Below, in pieces: positions 32,252 through 41,005 of a stretch of DNA of 64,000 nt (position 1 is the first letter of the stretch; each line of letters opens with the position of its first letter). The DNA comes from Roseateles chitinivorans (lineage in GTDB: Bacteria > Pseudomonadota > Gammaproteobacteria > Burkholderiales > Burkholderiaceae_C). The stretch lies in the NCBI RefSeq assembly GCF_002761755.1, contig NZ_PEOG01000021.1, forward strand, positions 1 to 64,000. The letters are read 5' to 3'. Both the position numbers and the translations under genes were made by a program. The notes beneath the pieces are model-generated. The model had not been told where the DNA came from. It saw nothing but the letters and a program-made list of their open reading frames with translations, and did no database searches.

Positions 32252-32740
32252 ATGTTCAATCCCGTTCGATTCTTCAAGTCCGCCGTCGCTGCTGCCGCCT
32301 TCGCCGCTGCGTCGACTGCTGCAATGGCGGAAACCAAGGATCTGTCGATCGCGGTTTTCGCCGAGATCCCGACGGCGACCTTCTACGTCACCGCCTCGCC
32401 GACCTGGAATGCCTCCGAGATCCAGAGCTTCGGCTACTCCAACGGCGCCCTGCAGCCGATGAGCCGATCGTTGGAGATCAAAAGCACGATCGGTGCCGTC
32501 CGGGCCTACCTGCTGACCACGGCCGAACTTCTAGGCGCAGCCAACAAGAAGATCGGCATCGATGTCGTGATCAACGGCAAGACGCTGAATGTGGGCAGTT
32601 CGCAGACGGTCGAAGTCCTGGACAAGGCCACGGCGGCAACCGGCAAGCGGGTGTCCGTGACGCTGACCCCGAGTACGGCGACGTCGACGCCGGGCACCTA
32701 CAACGGCCAAGTCGCGATGGTGTTCGATTCCACCATCTGA
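32252..32740 (+). CDS. CS1/cable-type major pilin
   Basis: A 162-residue exported pilin of the CooA/CblA class. The signal peptide (VAAAAFAAASTAAMA) is cleaved before ETKDLSIAV. The mature protein is a beta-rich subunit ending GTYNGQVAMVFDSTI, the conserved C-terminal strand that is capped by the chaperone. The leader before the ATG (TTCACAAGACATTCCATTCC) is AT-rich and shows no Shine-Dalgarno sequence, although this should be the most abundant product. A UUCG hairpin follows the stop codon. Confidence 0.85.
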   Translation: MFNPVRFFKSAVAAAAFAAASTAAMAETKDLSIAVFAEIPTATFYVTASPTWNASEIQSFGYSNGALQPMSRSLEIKSTIGAVRAYLLTTAELLGAANKKIGIDVVINGKTLNVGSSQTVEVLDKATAATGKRVSVTLTPSTATSTPGTYNGQVAMVFDSTI

Positions 32741-32762
32741 TCTGAATCTGATCTGAGACGGG

Positions 32763-32783
32763 GGGGCGCTTCGGCGCCCCTTT
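32763..32783 (+). terminator. UUCG-tetraloop hairpin between pilin and usher genes (partial terminator or RNA stabiliser)
   Basis: GGGGCGC-TTCG-GCGCCCC (32763-32780) is a seven-pair stem closed by a UUCG tetraloop, followed by only TTT. It is 22 bases after the pilin stop and 14 before the usher start. Such hairpins commonly lower downstream expression or protect the pilin mRNA end, giving more pilin than usher. Confidence 0.75.
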
Positions 32784-32796
32784 CAACGCCATTCCC

Positions 32797-35286
32797 ATGA
32801 CGTATTCCAAAGGGCGGGTCCTCCCGCTTGCATTCGCCGTGACGCTGGCCTGGGCGGCGGCGGGCACGGTCCGGGCACAAGACGAGCTGTCGCTGGCGGC
32901 GCAGGCGAAGCTGCTGCCCGAGGAGTTCAAGGAGCACTTCTTCGATGTGCCGCTCGCCATGCGCGTGGAGGTCGATGGCAAACCGCTGTCGGATGCGATG
33001 GGCGTCCTGACGGCGGAGGGGCGGGTGCAGCTCATTGAATGGATCAAGGACGCTGGCGGCACGTCGGCGGAGGACCAGACGCGCTGGCTTCATTTCCTGA
33101 AGGAGCCGCGATCGCTCGGGAACTGCGAGCGCGAGTGCGAAGGCGTCGTCGCGGTGGCCTACAGCCTGCAGACCTCGACGCTGTCCATCCTGACCGCGCG
33201 GGCGGAACGGGTCGCCACCGACGACCGGTACCACCAGTTGCCTGACGGCGGAAGTCATGGGCTGATGCTGCACAACTCGCTGAATGTGGCGGGTGGCAAG
33301 GACCAGCCATTCTCCGGACGTTATTCGGTGGATGCGATCGGCAGTGCCGGCCAATGGACGGGCGTGGGCACCTTCCTGGCTTCGCGCAGGGGGGCGGCCC
33401 CGGGGGCGCGGCAGCAGGTCCTGTCTCGTCTGTACTTCCAGCGTGAGATGGAAGGCGCGTTCATTCGTGGCGGGCTGTTCGTGCCGGACTTCCAGGGACG
33501 GGTCCGCGCGCCGCGTGCGCCCGATGGATTGCCGGACGCGACCCTTGGCGTCATGGTCGGCACGTCCGACGCCCTGGAGGTCGCGCAGGCCATGCCGAGC
33601 ATGGCGCCGCTGCATGTGACGGCCAGCCGGCAGGGCGTCGTGGAGCTGCTTCGAGACGGATTGCTGATCTACACGCAGCCGGTGGATGCGGGCCTTCAGG
33701 CGATCAATACCCGGACGCTCCCGACCGGCATCTATGAGGTGGAGGTCCGCCTCATCGAGGACGGAAAGCTCGCCTCCACGCGCAAGGACCTGATCTACAA
33801 GCCGACAGCTTGGGCCGATACCGCTCGCCCTTGGCGCTACGCCTTGTTTGCCGGTCAGGAACGCGAACTGGCCGGTGGTCACGCCGGCGCTGCGAGGGCA
33901 CTGACCGCCGGGGGCGCGGTGAACTATCTGGTGCATCCGCGCCTGGTCGTCGGCGGTGCCTTGCAACAAGCGGGGGCGAGGCGCTCTGTCGCGGCCTCCT
34001 TGGACTGGACAGCGGCGGACGTCGTTCAGCTGTACCTCGGCGCGTCGCACTCCACCGAACGCGGCGCCGGCATCGACGTGCAGGCCATGTACCGCTACGA
34101 CGGCGGGACGCTGACGGGGAGCCACAACGCCAGCCGGCTTCGGCTGCATCAGGGATGGCCTGCGACGGTCAGCCATCGGCGGCAAGCCAACAGCTCGCTG
34201 ACCTGGACCCACCAGTGGGCATCCAGCACACGCCTCACCGGGCACCTGGCGCGTGCGGAGGGGGTGTCTCCCGGGACCGGCATCGATCTGGGTCTCACGC
34301 ATCAGCGCAAGCTGTTTGGCACCGAGGCTCACATCACCGTGTCGCTCTTCGATCGGCCCATGAGCCACTGGATCGGACGGCGCGACCGCGGCGTGACTCT
34401 CACCCTCAGCATGTCCCTGGGCGAGGGAAGTCGCGGCTACAGCATGAGCACCGGCGTCCGGTCGGATGCCCTGGGGCGCCGCGATGTCCATGCCAGCGTC
34501 GGCGTTCGGCAGAGCCTGTCCGGATCCTACCTGACCCACGTCAGCGGCTCGGCGTCGTTCGATCGGCATGGCGTCGGGCTCAGCGGCGCGGCCGCAGTGC
34601 AGCACGACCTGGTCGAGGGCGACATCTTCCTGCAGCGTTCGTCGATGAACCGCGGCTGGAGCGGCGGCGCCAACCTCAGCAGTTCGCTCGCCGTCGCCGC
34701 CGGCGGCGTGGCGATGTCCGGCCAGCCCCAGGCCGCATCGGCCGACACGGGCGTGATCATCGACGTCGACAGCGACATGCCCGAAGCCGCCTTGTGGGCG
34801 CAGGACAACCAGGGGATCGGTGTGCCCCTGCATCCCGGACGGAATTTCGTGCCGGTCACCGCGTACCGGTCGGGAAATCTGCAGCTGGACTTCGACGCTG
34901 TCTCTGCCCCTTCGGCCGCCGTGCAACCAGCCCTGCTGGCCTATCACCTGAACAAGGGCGGGGTCGGCTTTCGCACCGTCCGCGTGATGAGGACGATGAC
35001 CGTCATTGGCCGCTTGATCGATCAGGACGGTCAACCGGCCAAGGGCGGGCGTGTGGACAACCACGCCGGGCAGGCGGTCACCGAGGTGGATGGCATGTTC
35101 TCGCTCGAAGTGAGCGAGCGCGATCCCGTGTTGAGGATCCGGCATGCCAGCGCCGGCGAGTGCCGGGTGATGCTCGGACAGAGCCTGGCCCGCCGCGATG
35201 GCGACGCATTGCTCCTGGGCGACGTGTCGTGCCCGACGGACCCCAATGCCCACGTGTCAGCGACCCCAGGTCGCCAAGGCGGATGA
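32797..35286 (+). CDS. CS1/cable-type outer-membrane usher
   Basis: An 829-residue outer-membrane usher of the CooC/CblC class. The signal peptide (LAFAVTLAWAAAGTVRA) is cleaved before QDELSL. An N-terminal chaperone-binding domain is followed by a long beta-barrel rich in alternating hydrophobic residues, with plug and C-terminal Ig-like domains (TVIGRLIDQDGQPAKGGRVDNHAGQAVTEVDGMFSLEV). It assembles the pilus and anchors it. Cys residues near GNCERECEG could form a disulphide. It ends 10 bases before the tip gene. Confidence 0.88.
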   Translation: MTYSKGRVLPLAFAVTLAWAAAGTVRAQDELSLAAQAKLLPEEFKEHFFDVPLAMRVEVDGKPLSDAMGVLTAEGRVQLIEWIKDAGGTSAEDQTRWLHFLKEPRSLGNCERECEGVVAVAYSLQTSTLSILTARAERVATDDRYHQLPDGGSHGLMLHNSLNVAGGKDQPFSGRYSVDAIGSAGQWTGVGTFLASRRGAAPGARQQVLSRLYFQREMEGAFIRGGLFVPDFQGRVRAPRAPDGLPDATLGVMVGTSDALEVAQAMPSMAPLHVTASRQGVVELLRDGLLIYTQPVDAGLQAINTRTLPTGIYEVEVRLIEDGKLASTRKDLIYKPTAWADTARPWRYALFAGQERELAGGHAGAARALTAGGAVNYLVHPRLVVGGALQQAGARRSVAASLDWTAADVVQLYLGASHSTERGAGIDVQAMYRYDGGTLTGSHNASRLRLHQGWPATVSHRRQANSSLTWTHQWASSTRLTGHLARAEGVSPGTGIDLGLTHQRKLFGTEAHITVSLFDRPMSHWIGRRDRGVTLTLSMSLGEGSRGYSMSTGVRSDALGRRDVHASVGVRQSLSGSYLTHVSGSASFDRHGVGLSGAAAVQHDLVEGDIFLQRSSMNRGWSGGANLSSSLAVAAGGVAMSGQPQAASADTGVIIDVDSDMPEAALWAQDNQGIGVPLHPGRNFVPVTAYRSGNLQLDFDAVSAPSAAVQPALLAYHLNKGGVGFRTVRVMRTMTVIGRLIDQDGQPAKGGRVDNHAGQAVTEVDGMFSLEVSERDPVLRIRHASAGECRVMLGQSLARRDGDALLLGDVSCPTDPNAHVSATPGRQGG

Positions 35287-35296
35287 AGCCCCCCAG

Positions 35297-36568
35297 ATGA
35301 TTTCCAAACGAATCGCGCGTGGCCCGATGTCGCCACATCCCTGCTTGAAGCCTGCGTCGGGCGCTGTCGCGCTGCTGTGGAAGGTCGTAGTTGCCGTGGC
35401 AGTGTCGAGTGGTCCTGCCGTCCAGGCGGCTGACGTGACCATCAAGGCCGAATACAACGCCCGCGCTTCCACCTCGTGGCAGGTGCAGTTCCAGGACACG
35501 ACGCCGCAATCGCCGATCTGCACCACTGCGTCGAGCATGTGCCAGCGGAGGAAGTTCACCGATTTCCCCCTGGGCACGGTGAACTACCGCGACATGCGAC
35601 CGGATGCACCCCGCGAGGAGTGGCTCTACTTCCGCTTTCCGAGTGCCTTCAGGGAGGTGCCGGTTGTCGACTCGCTCTCCGGGCGCCGCGCCGTGGTCAA
35701 GTTCCGGGTGACGTCATACGTCGGCAGGTACCGGACCGCGGCGCCTCATGACTACCTCCAGTTCTGGGAGTACTTGCCCTTTGGCAGCGCCGCGCTGGGT
35801 CCTTGCAACCTGCTGGTGGGGAGCATGAATCCTTCGGATGTCATGTGGATCTGGGATGTGCCGGTGGAGTCGCCGCAGACCTCGTGTGCCATCAAGCCGA
35901 AGACCACCATCCCGGCCGGCACGTTCCAGATTCCGGACGGACATGGGGTGGGCTACGAACTGGTGACGCCAGACCCGCGCTCGATGCGGAATGGCACCTA
36001 TGTCGGCAAGCTGGACTACACGATCGGCCCGGGAGGCGACTTCGATTTCGGTCTCAGTGCCTTGCCGTCGCGATCCAGGATCGAAGTGGCCTTTGAGCTG
36101 AAGGTCCGCGCCGACCTGTATGTGCTGATGGCCGACGGCAATCGGAGAGCGGTGCTGGAGCCTCCGATGGGATGGACGGCCTGGGCCGCGGGAGGGGCTG
36201 CGCCACAGCAACTGAGGCGGGACCTCGGCTTCGAGATCTTCGTCGGGGCCCCATTCACCGTCACGCTCAGCTGTGCCTCGGCGGTCGGCGACCGCTGCAC
36301 TCTGGCCAATGGCGGGAACAGCCGGGTGCCGTACTCGGTGCTGATGACGATCCCCGGCGTCTACAACTTCCCTGCGGCAGAGCCTGTGGAGCGAATGGAG
36401 CTGCTCGTCAACCAGCCCGTGCTCATGAGGATGTTCAGCGGCTACATGAGCAACATCAGGTCGAAGCTGCACGTCGAGGCGCGCAAGGACAGCGTCGACG
36501 AGATGCTGAAGCACCCCGGCAGCAAGTACAACGATGTGTTCACGCTGACGTTCAACGCGGCGCTCTGA
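35297..36568 (+). CDS. CS1/cable-type pilus tip adhesin
   Basis: A 423-residue exported protein in the CooD/CblD position. The signal peptide core WKVVVAVAVSSGPAVQA is cleaved before ADVTIKAEYNA. The body is beta-rich with paired cysteines (CTTASSMC, CNLLVG...CAIKPKT, CASAVGDRC) and a C-terminal pilin-like strand (YNDVFTLTFNAAL) for donation to the usher. Tip proteins of this class start assembly and bind the receptor; the receptor here is unknown. The frame is open upstream; the ATG at 35297 gives the signal peptide, and 35327 is an alternative. It converges on urtE. Confidence 0.82.
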   Translation: MISKRIARGPMSPHPCLKPASGAVALLWKVVVAVAVSSGPAVQAADVTIKAEYNARASTSWQVQFQDTTPQSPICTTASSMCQRRKFTDFPLGTVNYRDMRPDAPREEWLYFRFPSAFREVPVVDSLSGRRAVVKFRVTSYVGRYRTAAPHDYLQFWEYLPFGSAALGPCNLLVGSMNPSDVMWIWDVPVESPQTSCAIKPKTTIPAGTFQIPDGHGVGYELVTPDPRSMRNGTYVGKLDYTIGPGGDFDFGLSALPSRSRIEVAFELKVRADLYVLMADGNRRAVLEPPMGWTAWAAGGAAPQQLRRDLGFEIFVGAPFTVTLSCASAVGDRCTLANGGNSRVPYSVLMTIPGVYNFPAAEPVERMELLVNQPVLMRMFSGYMSNIRSKLHVEARKDSVDEMLKHPGSKYNDVFTLTFNAAL

Positions 36569-36633
36569 CCGCCGGCGGGCGCCCCGGCGACCCCGTGCCG
36601 ATGGGCGGCGGGCCGTCGTCCGGACGACCGACC

Positions 36634-37401
36634 TCAGATCGCCACCAGTCCCCGGATCTCCGCCGTCTGCATCGCCGCGTTGTCGCCCCGCGCGATGACG
36701 CTGCCGCGCTCCAGCACGAGGAACTCGTCGGCCAGCTCGGCGGCGAAGTCGTAGTACTGCTCGCACAGCAGGATCGCGACCGGGTGGCCGTCGAGGCCCT
36801 CGTCGGCGAGCCGCCGGATCACCCGGCCGATGTCCTTGATGATGCTCGGCTGGATGCCCTCGGTCGGCTCGTCCAGGATCAGCAGCCGCGGCGACGCCGC
36901 CAGCGCCCGCGCGATTGCGAGCTGCTGCTGCTGACCGCCCGACAGATCGCCGCCGCGGCGCTTGAGCATCTGCTTGAGCACCGGGAACAGCGCGTAAAGG
37001 TGCTCCGGCACCGGCGTGCCGCCGGGCTTGCTCGCCAGGCCCATGCGCAGGTTCTCCTCGACGGTCAGCCGCGCGAAGATCTCCCGCCCCTGCGGCACGT
37101 AGCCGATGCCGGCGCGCGCGCGCTGATAGGGCGTGGCGTGCGAGATGTCCTTGCCCGCCAGCGACACCGTGCCGGCCCGGATCGGCACCAGCCCCATCAG
37201 GCTCTTGAGCAGGCTGGTCTTGCCCACGCCATTGCGGCCGAGCAGCACCGTGATGCGCCCCGGCGTCGCGCTCACCGACACGTCGCGCAGGATGTGCGAG
37301 CCACCGTAGTACTGGTGGATGCCGCGTGCCGCGAGCATCGGCGCAGGCGCCGCGTCGTCGCCCGGCGCCGCCGCGGTCCGTTCCTGAAGGTCAGCGTCCA
37401 A
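36634..37401 (-). CDS. urtE: Urea ABC transporter ATP-binding protein UrtE
   Basis: A 255-residue ATPase with Walker A GRNGVGKT, signature LSGGQQQQLAIA and Walker B LLILDEPTEGIQPSII, plus the HxQYYGGSHIL start typical of UrtE. The chosen start is a TTG at 37401 that overlaps urtD by 11 bases and has GAGGTG six bases upstream. The ATG at 37338 would align better with the usual UrtE N-terminus but lacks a Shine-Dalgarno sequence, so the extra 21 residues are uncertain. It is the last gene of urtABCDE. Confidence 0.92.
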   Translation of the reverse strand: MDADLQERTAAAPGDDAAPAPMLAARGIHQYYGGSHILRDVSVSATPGRITVLLGRNGVGKTSLLKSLMGLVPIRAGTVSLAGKDISHATPYQRARAGIGYVPQGREIFARLTVEENLRMGLASKPGGTPVPEHLYALFPVLKQMLKRRGGDLSGGQQQQLAIARALAASPRLLILDEPTEGIQPSIIKDIGRVIRRLADEGLDGHPVAILLCEQYYDFAAELADEFLVLERGSVIARGDNAAMQTAEIRGLVAI

Positions 37402-38227
37402 GGTACACCTCGATCACGCGTTCATCGGCCTGCACCTGCGCCAGCGAGCCCTCGGCCAGCACCGAGCCCTCGGCCAGCACCGTCACCTTCTCGGCGATGC
37501 GGTCGACGAAGCCCATGTCGTGCTCGACGACCACGATGCTGTGGCGCCCCTTCAGCGTCAGGATCAGTTCCGCGGTGCGTTCCGTTTCCTGGTCGGTCAT
37601 GCCCGCTACCGGTTCATCCAGCAGCAGCAGCTTCGGGTCCTGCACCAGCAGCATGCCGATCTCCAGCCATTGCTTCTGCCCGTGGCTGAGCAGTCCGGCG
37701 GCGCGCGTCATCTGGTCCTGCAGGCGGATCAACATCAGCACCTCGGCGAGCCGGTCCCTTTGCTCGCCGCTGAGCACCCCCCACAGCGACGCGCTCAGCG
37801 CCCGCGATCCCTGCAGCGCCAGCTCCAGGTTCTCGTACACGCTGAGCGCCTCGAACACCGTGGGTCGCTGGAACTTCCGGCCGATGCCGAGCTGCGCGAT
37901 CTGCGCCTCGCTGTGGCGCAGCAGGTCGATGGTGCCGCCGAAGAAGACAGTGCCCCGGTCCGGCCGCGTCTTGCCGGTGATGATGTCCATCATCGTGGTC
38001 TTGCCGGCGCCGTTCGGGCCGATGATGCAGCGCAGCTCGCCCGGCGAGATGTCGATGGAGAGGCCGTTGATCGCGCGGAAGCCGTCGAAGCTGACGTGCA
38101 CGTCCTCCAGGTAGAGGATGCGGCCGTGCGCCAGGTCCAGCTGGCCCGGCAGGACGACGCGGCCGTAGCCGGGGCCGCTCGCGGCGCGCAGGCGCTCGCC
38201 GCCTTGCTCGAGCAGGTCGGGACTCAT
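37391..38227 (-). CDS. urtD: Urea ABC transporter ATP-binding protein UrtD
   Basis: A 278-residue ATPase. GPNGAGKTTMMDIITGKTRPD is Walker A and the UrtD/LivG-type region, LSHGQKQWLEIGMLL is the signature and LLLLDEPVAGMT is Walker B; the C-terminus ends EVYLGR. With UrtE it powers high-affinity urea import through UrtBC. The ATG at 38227 overlaps the urtC stop as ATGA, so translation is coupled; the open frame further upstream is a shadow of urtC. Confidence 0.94.
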   Translation of the reverse strand: MSPDLLEQGGERLRAASGPGYGRVVLPGQLDLAHGRILYLEDVHVSFDGFRAINGLSIDISPGELRCIIGPNGAGKTTMMDIITGKTRPDRGTVFFGGTIDLLRHSEAQIAQLGIGRKFQRPTVFEALSVYENLELALQGSRALSASLWGVLSGEQRDRLAEVLMLIRLQDQMTRAAGLLSHGQKQWLEIGMLLVQDPKLLLLDEPVAGMTDQETERTAELILTLKGRHSIVVVEHDMGFVDRIAEKVTVLAEGSVLAEGSLAQVQADERVIEVYLGR

Positions 38228-39405
38228 GCGGAGGACTCCTTCTTCCGGCCCAGCTTGCGCTTGACCAGCCCGGCGATGCCGTCGGGCATGAACAGCGTGA
38301 CCGCCACGAACAGCGCGCCCAGCAGGTAGAGCCAGAACTCCGGCGCCACCTGGGTGAGCCAGCTCTTGGCGCCGTTGACCGCGAACGCGCCGGCGATCGG
38401 GCCGGCCAGCGTGCCGCGTCCGCCGACCGCGGCCCACACGGCGATCTCGATCGAATTGGCGACGCTCATCTCGCCGGGATTGATGATGCCGACCTGTGGC
38501 ACATACAGCGCGCCGGCCAGGCCGCAGATCAATGCGGAGAGCACCCAGGCCGCCAGCTTGTAGGGCAGCGGCGAATAGCCGCAGAACATCAGGCGCGACT
38601 CGGCGTCGCGCACCGCGCTGAGCACGCGGCCGAACTTGGCGCGCGTCAGCCAGCGCAGGCCGAGGTAGCAGCCGACCAACGCGACGGCGCTCAGCACGAA
38701 CAGCGTCATCCGCATCCCTGGCGTGGTGATCGACAGGCCCAGCAGGCGCTTGAAATCGGTGAAGCCGTTGTTGCCGCCGAAGCCGGTCTCATTGCGGAAG
38801 AACAGCAGCATCGCGGCGTAGGTCATCGCCTGCGTGATGATCGAGAAGTACACGCCCTTGATGCGCGAGCGGAAGGCGAAGAAGCCGAAGACGAAGGCGA
38901 TGCCGCCGGGCACGAGCAGCACCAGCAGCATCGTGGCGAGGAAGCTGTCGCTGAGCGCCCAGTGCCAGGGCAGCTCCTTCCAGTCGAGGAAGACCATGAA
39001 GTCGGGGAGCGTGCTGCGGTACTGGCCGTCGGTGCCGATCTGGCGCATCAGGTACATGCCCATCGCGTAGCCGCCCAGCGCGAAGTAGAGCCCGTGGCCC
39101 AGCGACAGGATGCCGGCGAAGCCCCAGATCAGGTCCATCGCCAGCGCGCACATCGCATAGCAGCAGAACTTGCCGAGCAGGCTGATCCAGTAGCCGTCCA
39201 GGTGCAGCGGACTGTCCGGCGGCACCAGCAGGTTGAGCGCCGGCACGACGACGCAGGCCAGCGCCAGCGCGGCGAACACGGCGAGCCAGCCGGCCCGGCC
39301 GAGCAGGGCCGGGCGCTGGGGCAGCACCAGCGATGGAGCGACCGGGGCGGCGGCCGGAGCGGCGGCCGGAAGAGGGAAGGCGGTCATGGCGGAGTCCGGG
39401 CGCAT
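38224..39405 (-). CDS. urtC: Urea ABC transporter permease UrtC
   Basis: A 393-residue inner-membrane permease of the LivM class with about nine hydrophobic segments. It carries MDLIWGFAGILSLGHGLYFALGGYAMGMYLMRQ and GVYFSIITQAMTYAAMLLFFRNETGFGGNNGFTDF, blocks characteristic of UrtC. Gene order, one base after urtB and overlapping urtD, supports a single transcript. GGAGACCTGAG precedes the ATG at 39405; MTAFPLP (39387) is an alternative start. Confidence 0.94.
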   Translation of the reverse strand: MRPDSAMTAFPLPAAAPAAAPVAPSLVLPQRPALLGRAGWLAVFAALALACVVVPALNLLVPPDSPLHLDGYWISLLGKFCCYAMCALAMDLIWGFAGILSLGHGLYFALGGYAMGMYLMRQIGTDGQYRSTLPDFMVFLDWKELPWHWALSDSFLATMLLVLLVPGGIAFVFGFFAFRSRIKGVYFSIITQAMTYAAMLLFFRNETGFGGNNGFTDFKRLLGLSITTPGMRMTLFVLSAVALVGCYLGLRWLTRAKFGRVLSAVRDAESRLMFCGYSPLPYKLAAWVLSALICGLAGALYVPQVGIINPGEMSVANSIEIAVWAAVGGRGTLAGPIAGAFAVNGAKSWLTQVAPEFWLYLLGALFVAVTLFMPDGIAGLVKRKLGRKKESSA

Positions 39406-39406
39406 C

Positions 39407-41005
39407 TCAGGTCTCCTGGGCGCGGCCCTTGACCGCGAACAGGCCCTGCGGCCGCTTCTGGATGAAGACGATGATGAAGAGCAGCACGGCGATCTTGGCC
39501 AGCACCGCGCCGACGACGCCCTCGAGCGCCTTGTTGGCCAGCCCCAGGCCCAGTGCCGCGAGCACGGTGCCCGCCAGTTGGCCGACCCCGCCCAGCACGA
39601 CGACCATGAAGGCGTCGACGATGTAGCTCTGGCCGAGGTCCGGGCCGACGTTGCCGACCTGGCTCAGCGCGCAGCCGGCCAGGCCCGCCAGGCCGGAGCC
39701 GAGCGCGAAGGCGTAGGTGTCCACGCGCGCGGTGGGCACGCCCATGCAGGAGGCGATCGGGCGATTCTGGGTGACGGCGCGGACGAAGAGACCGAGCCGC
39801 GTGCGGGCGATCAACAGCGACATGCCGCCCAGCACCACCAGCGCGAAGCCGATGATCACGAGCCGGTTGGTCGGCAGGGCGAGTCCCGGCAGCAGCGCGA
39901 GCGAGCCGCCCATCCACGCGGGGCTCTCCACGGCGACGTTCTGAGCCCCGAAGAGCGAGCGCACCGCCTGCATCAACACCAGGCTCAGCCCCCAGGTGGC
40001 GAGCAGCGTTTCCAGCGGCCGGCCATAGAGCCAGCGGATGACCGTCCGCTCCAGCGCCGCGCCGACCAGCGCCGAGGCGAGGAAGGCGGCGGGCATGGCG
40101 ACGATCAGGTAGGCGTCGAACCAGGCCGGTGCCCATTGGCGGAAGGCGACCTGCACCAGGTAGGTCGCATAGGCGCCGATCATCATCAGCTCGCCATGGG
40201 CCATGTTGATCACGCCCATCAGGCCATAGGTGATGGCCAGGCCCAGCGCGACCAGCAGCAGGATGCTGGCCAGGCTGATGCCGGTGAACAGCGCGCCCAG
40301 GCGCTCGCCCCAGGCCAGCGTGTCCTCGACGGCGCGCAGCGAGCGCTGCAGCGCGCGCTTGACGTCGGGGTCCTGTTCCTCGGCGAGGCGTTGATTCAGC
40401 AGCAGCCGGGTTTCGGGGCTGTGGGATTCGCCGAGTTGCTTCGCGGCATCCAGGCGCTTGCTGCGGTCGGGACTCGCCGCGAGGGCGGCGGCGCGCGCGA
40501 GCTTCAGCGCGTCGAGGATCGCGGTGTCGCGCTCCTTGGCGATCGCCCCGTCGAGCAGGGCGACGCGTGAATCGTCGCCGCCGGCGTCGAGCAACGCCTT
40601 CGCGGCGGCGAGGCGCGCGGCCCTGTCCGGGCTGGACAGGCGCAGCGCGGCCAGCGCGCCGTCGAGTTCGCCGCGCAGGCGGTTGTTGAGCATCACGTCC
40701 TCGAGCGAGGACAAGGCATCGGGAGCGATGGCGACCGCCGCGCCGGTGGCGGCATCGGTGACGCCGGCCTCCGAGGCGATCAGCACGCGCTGGTCGGGGC
40801 CGATCTTGAGGCGTTCCTCCGACAGCGCCTGCAGCAGCGCGGCGGTGCGGTCGTCCGGCGCCGCGACCAGCCGGCCGATCGCGGCGATGCGATCGTCGGT
40901 CTCGCCCTGCGCCACGGACAGCGCCTGCGCCTGCGTCACCGCATGCGCCGGCGGCGCGAGGAGGGCGATGGCCAGCGACAGTCCGAGGAGCAGGGCGGCC
41001 CGCAT
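39407..41005 (-). CDS. urtB: Urea ABC transporter permease UrtB
   Basis: A 532-residue permease of the LivH class with a long N-terminal periplasmic extension of about 220 helical, HEAT-like residues after a signal sequence (LLLGLSLAIALLAPPAHA), the known form of UrtB. The membrane part starts near ITYGLMGVINMAHGELMMIGAYATYLVQ and includes RPIASCMGVPTARVDTYAF. The ATG at 41005 overlaps the urtA stop as TGATG; an earlier in-frame ATG at 41095 lies inside urtA and is rejected. Confidence 0.94.
   Translation of the reverse strand: MRAALLLGLSLAIALLAPPAHAVTQAQALSVAQGETDDRIAAIGRLVAAPDDRTAALLQALSEERLKIGPDQRVLIASEAGVTDAATGAAVAIAPDALSSLEDVMLNNRLRGELDGALAALRLSSPDRAARLAAAKALLDAGGDDSRVALLDGAIAKERDTAILDALKLARAAALAASPDRSKRLDAAKQLGESHSPETRLLLNQRLAEEQDPDVKRALQRSLRAVEDTLAWGERLGALFTGISLASILLLVALGLAITYGLMGVINMAHGELMMIGAYATYLVQVAFRQWAPAWFDAYLIVAMPAAFLASALVGAALERTVIRWLYGRPLETLLATWGLSLVLMQAVRSLFGAQNVAVESPAWMGGSLALLPGLALPTNRLVIIGFALVVLGGMSLLIARTRLGLFVRAVTQNRPIASCMGVPTARVDTYAFALGSGLAGLAGCALSQVGNVGPDLGQSYIVDAFMVVVLGGVGQLAGTVLAALGLGLANKALEGVVGAVLAKIAVLLFIIVFIQKRPQGLFAVKGRAQET

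Noticed and set aside
36615..36628. Palindrome GTCGTCCGGACGAC between the tip adhesin gene and urtE as a terminator
   Set aside because: The stem is short, has no loop and no T-run; it may be a weak structure, but the evidence is insufficient.
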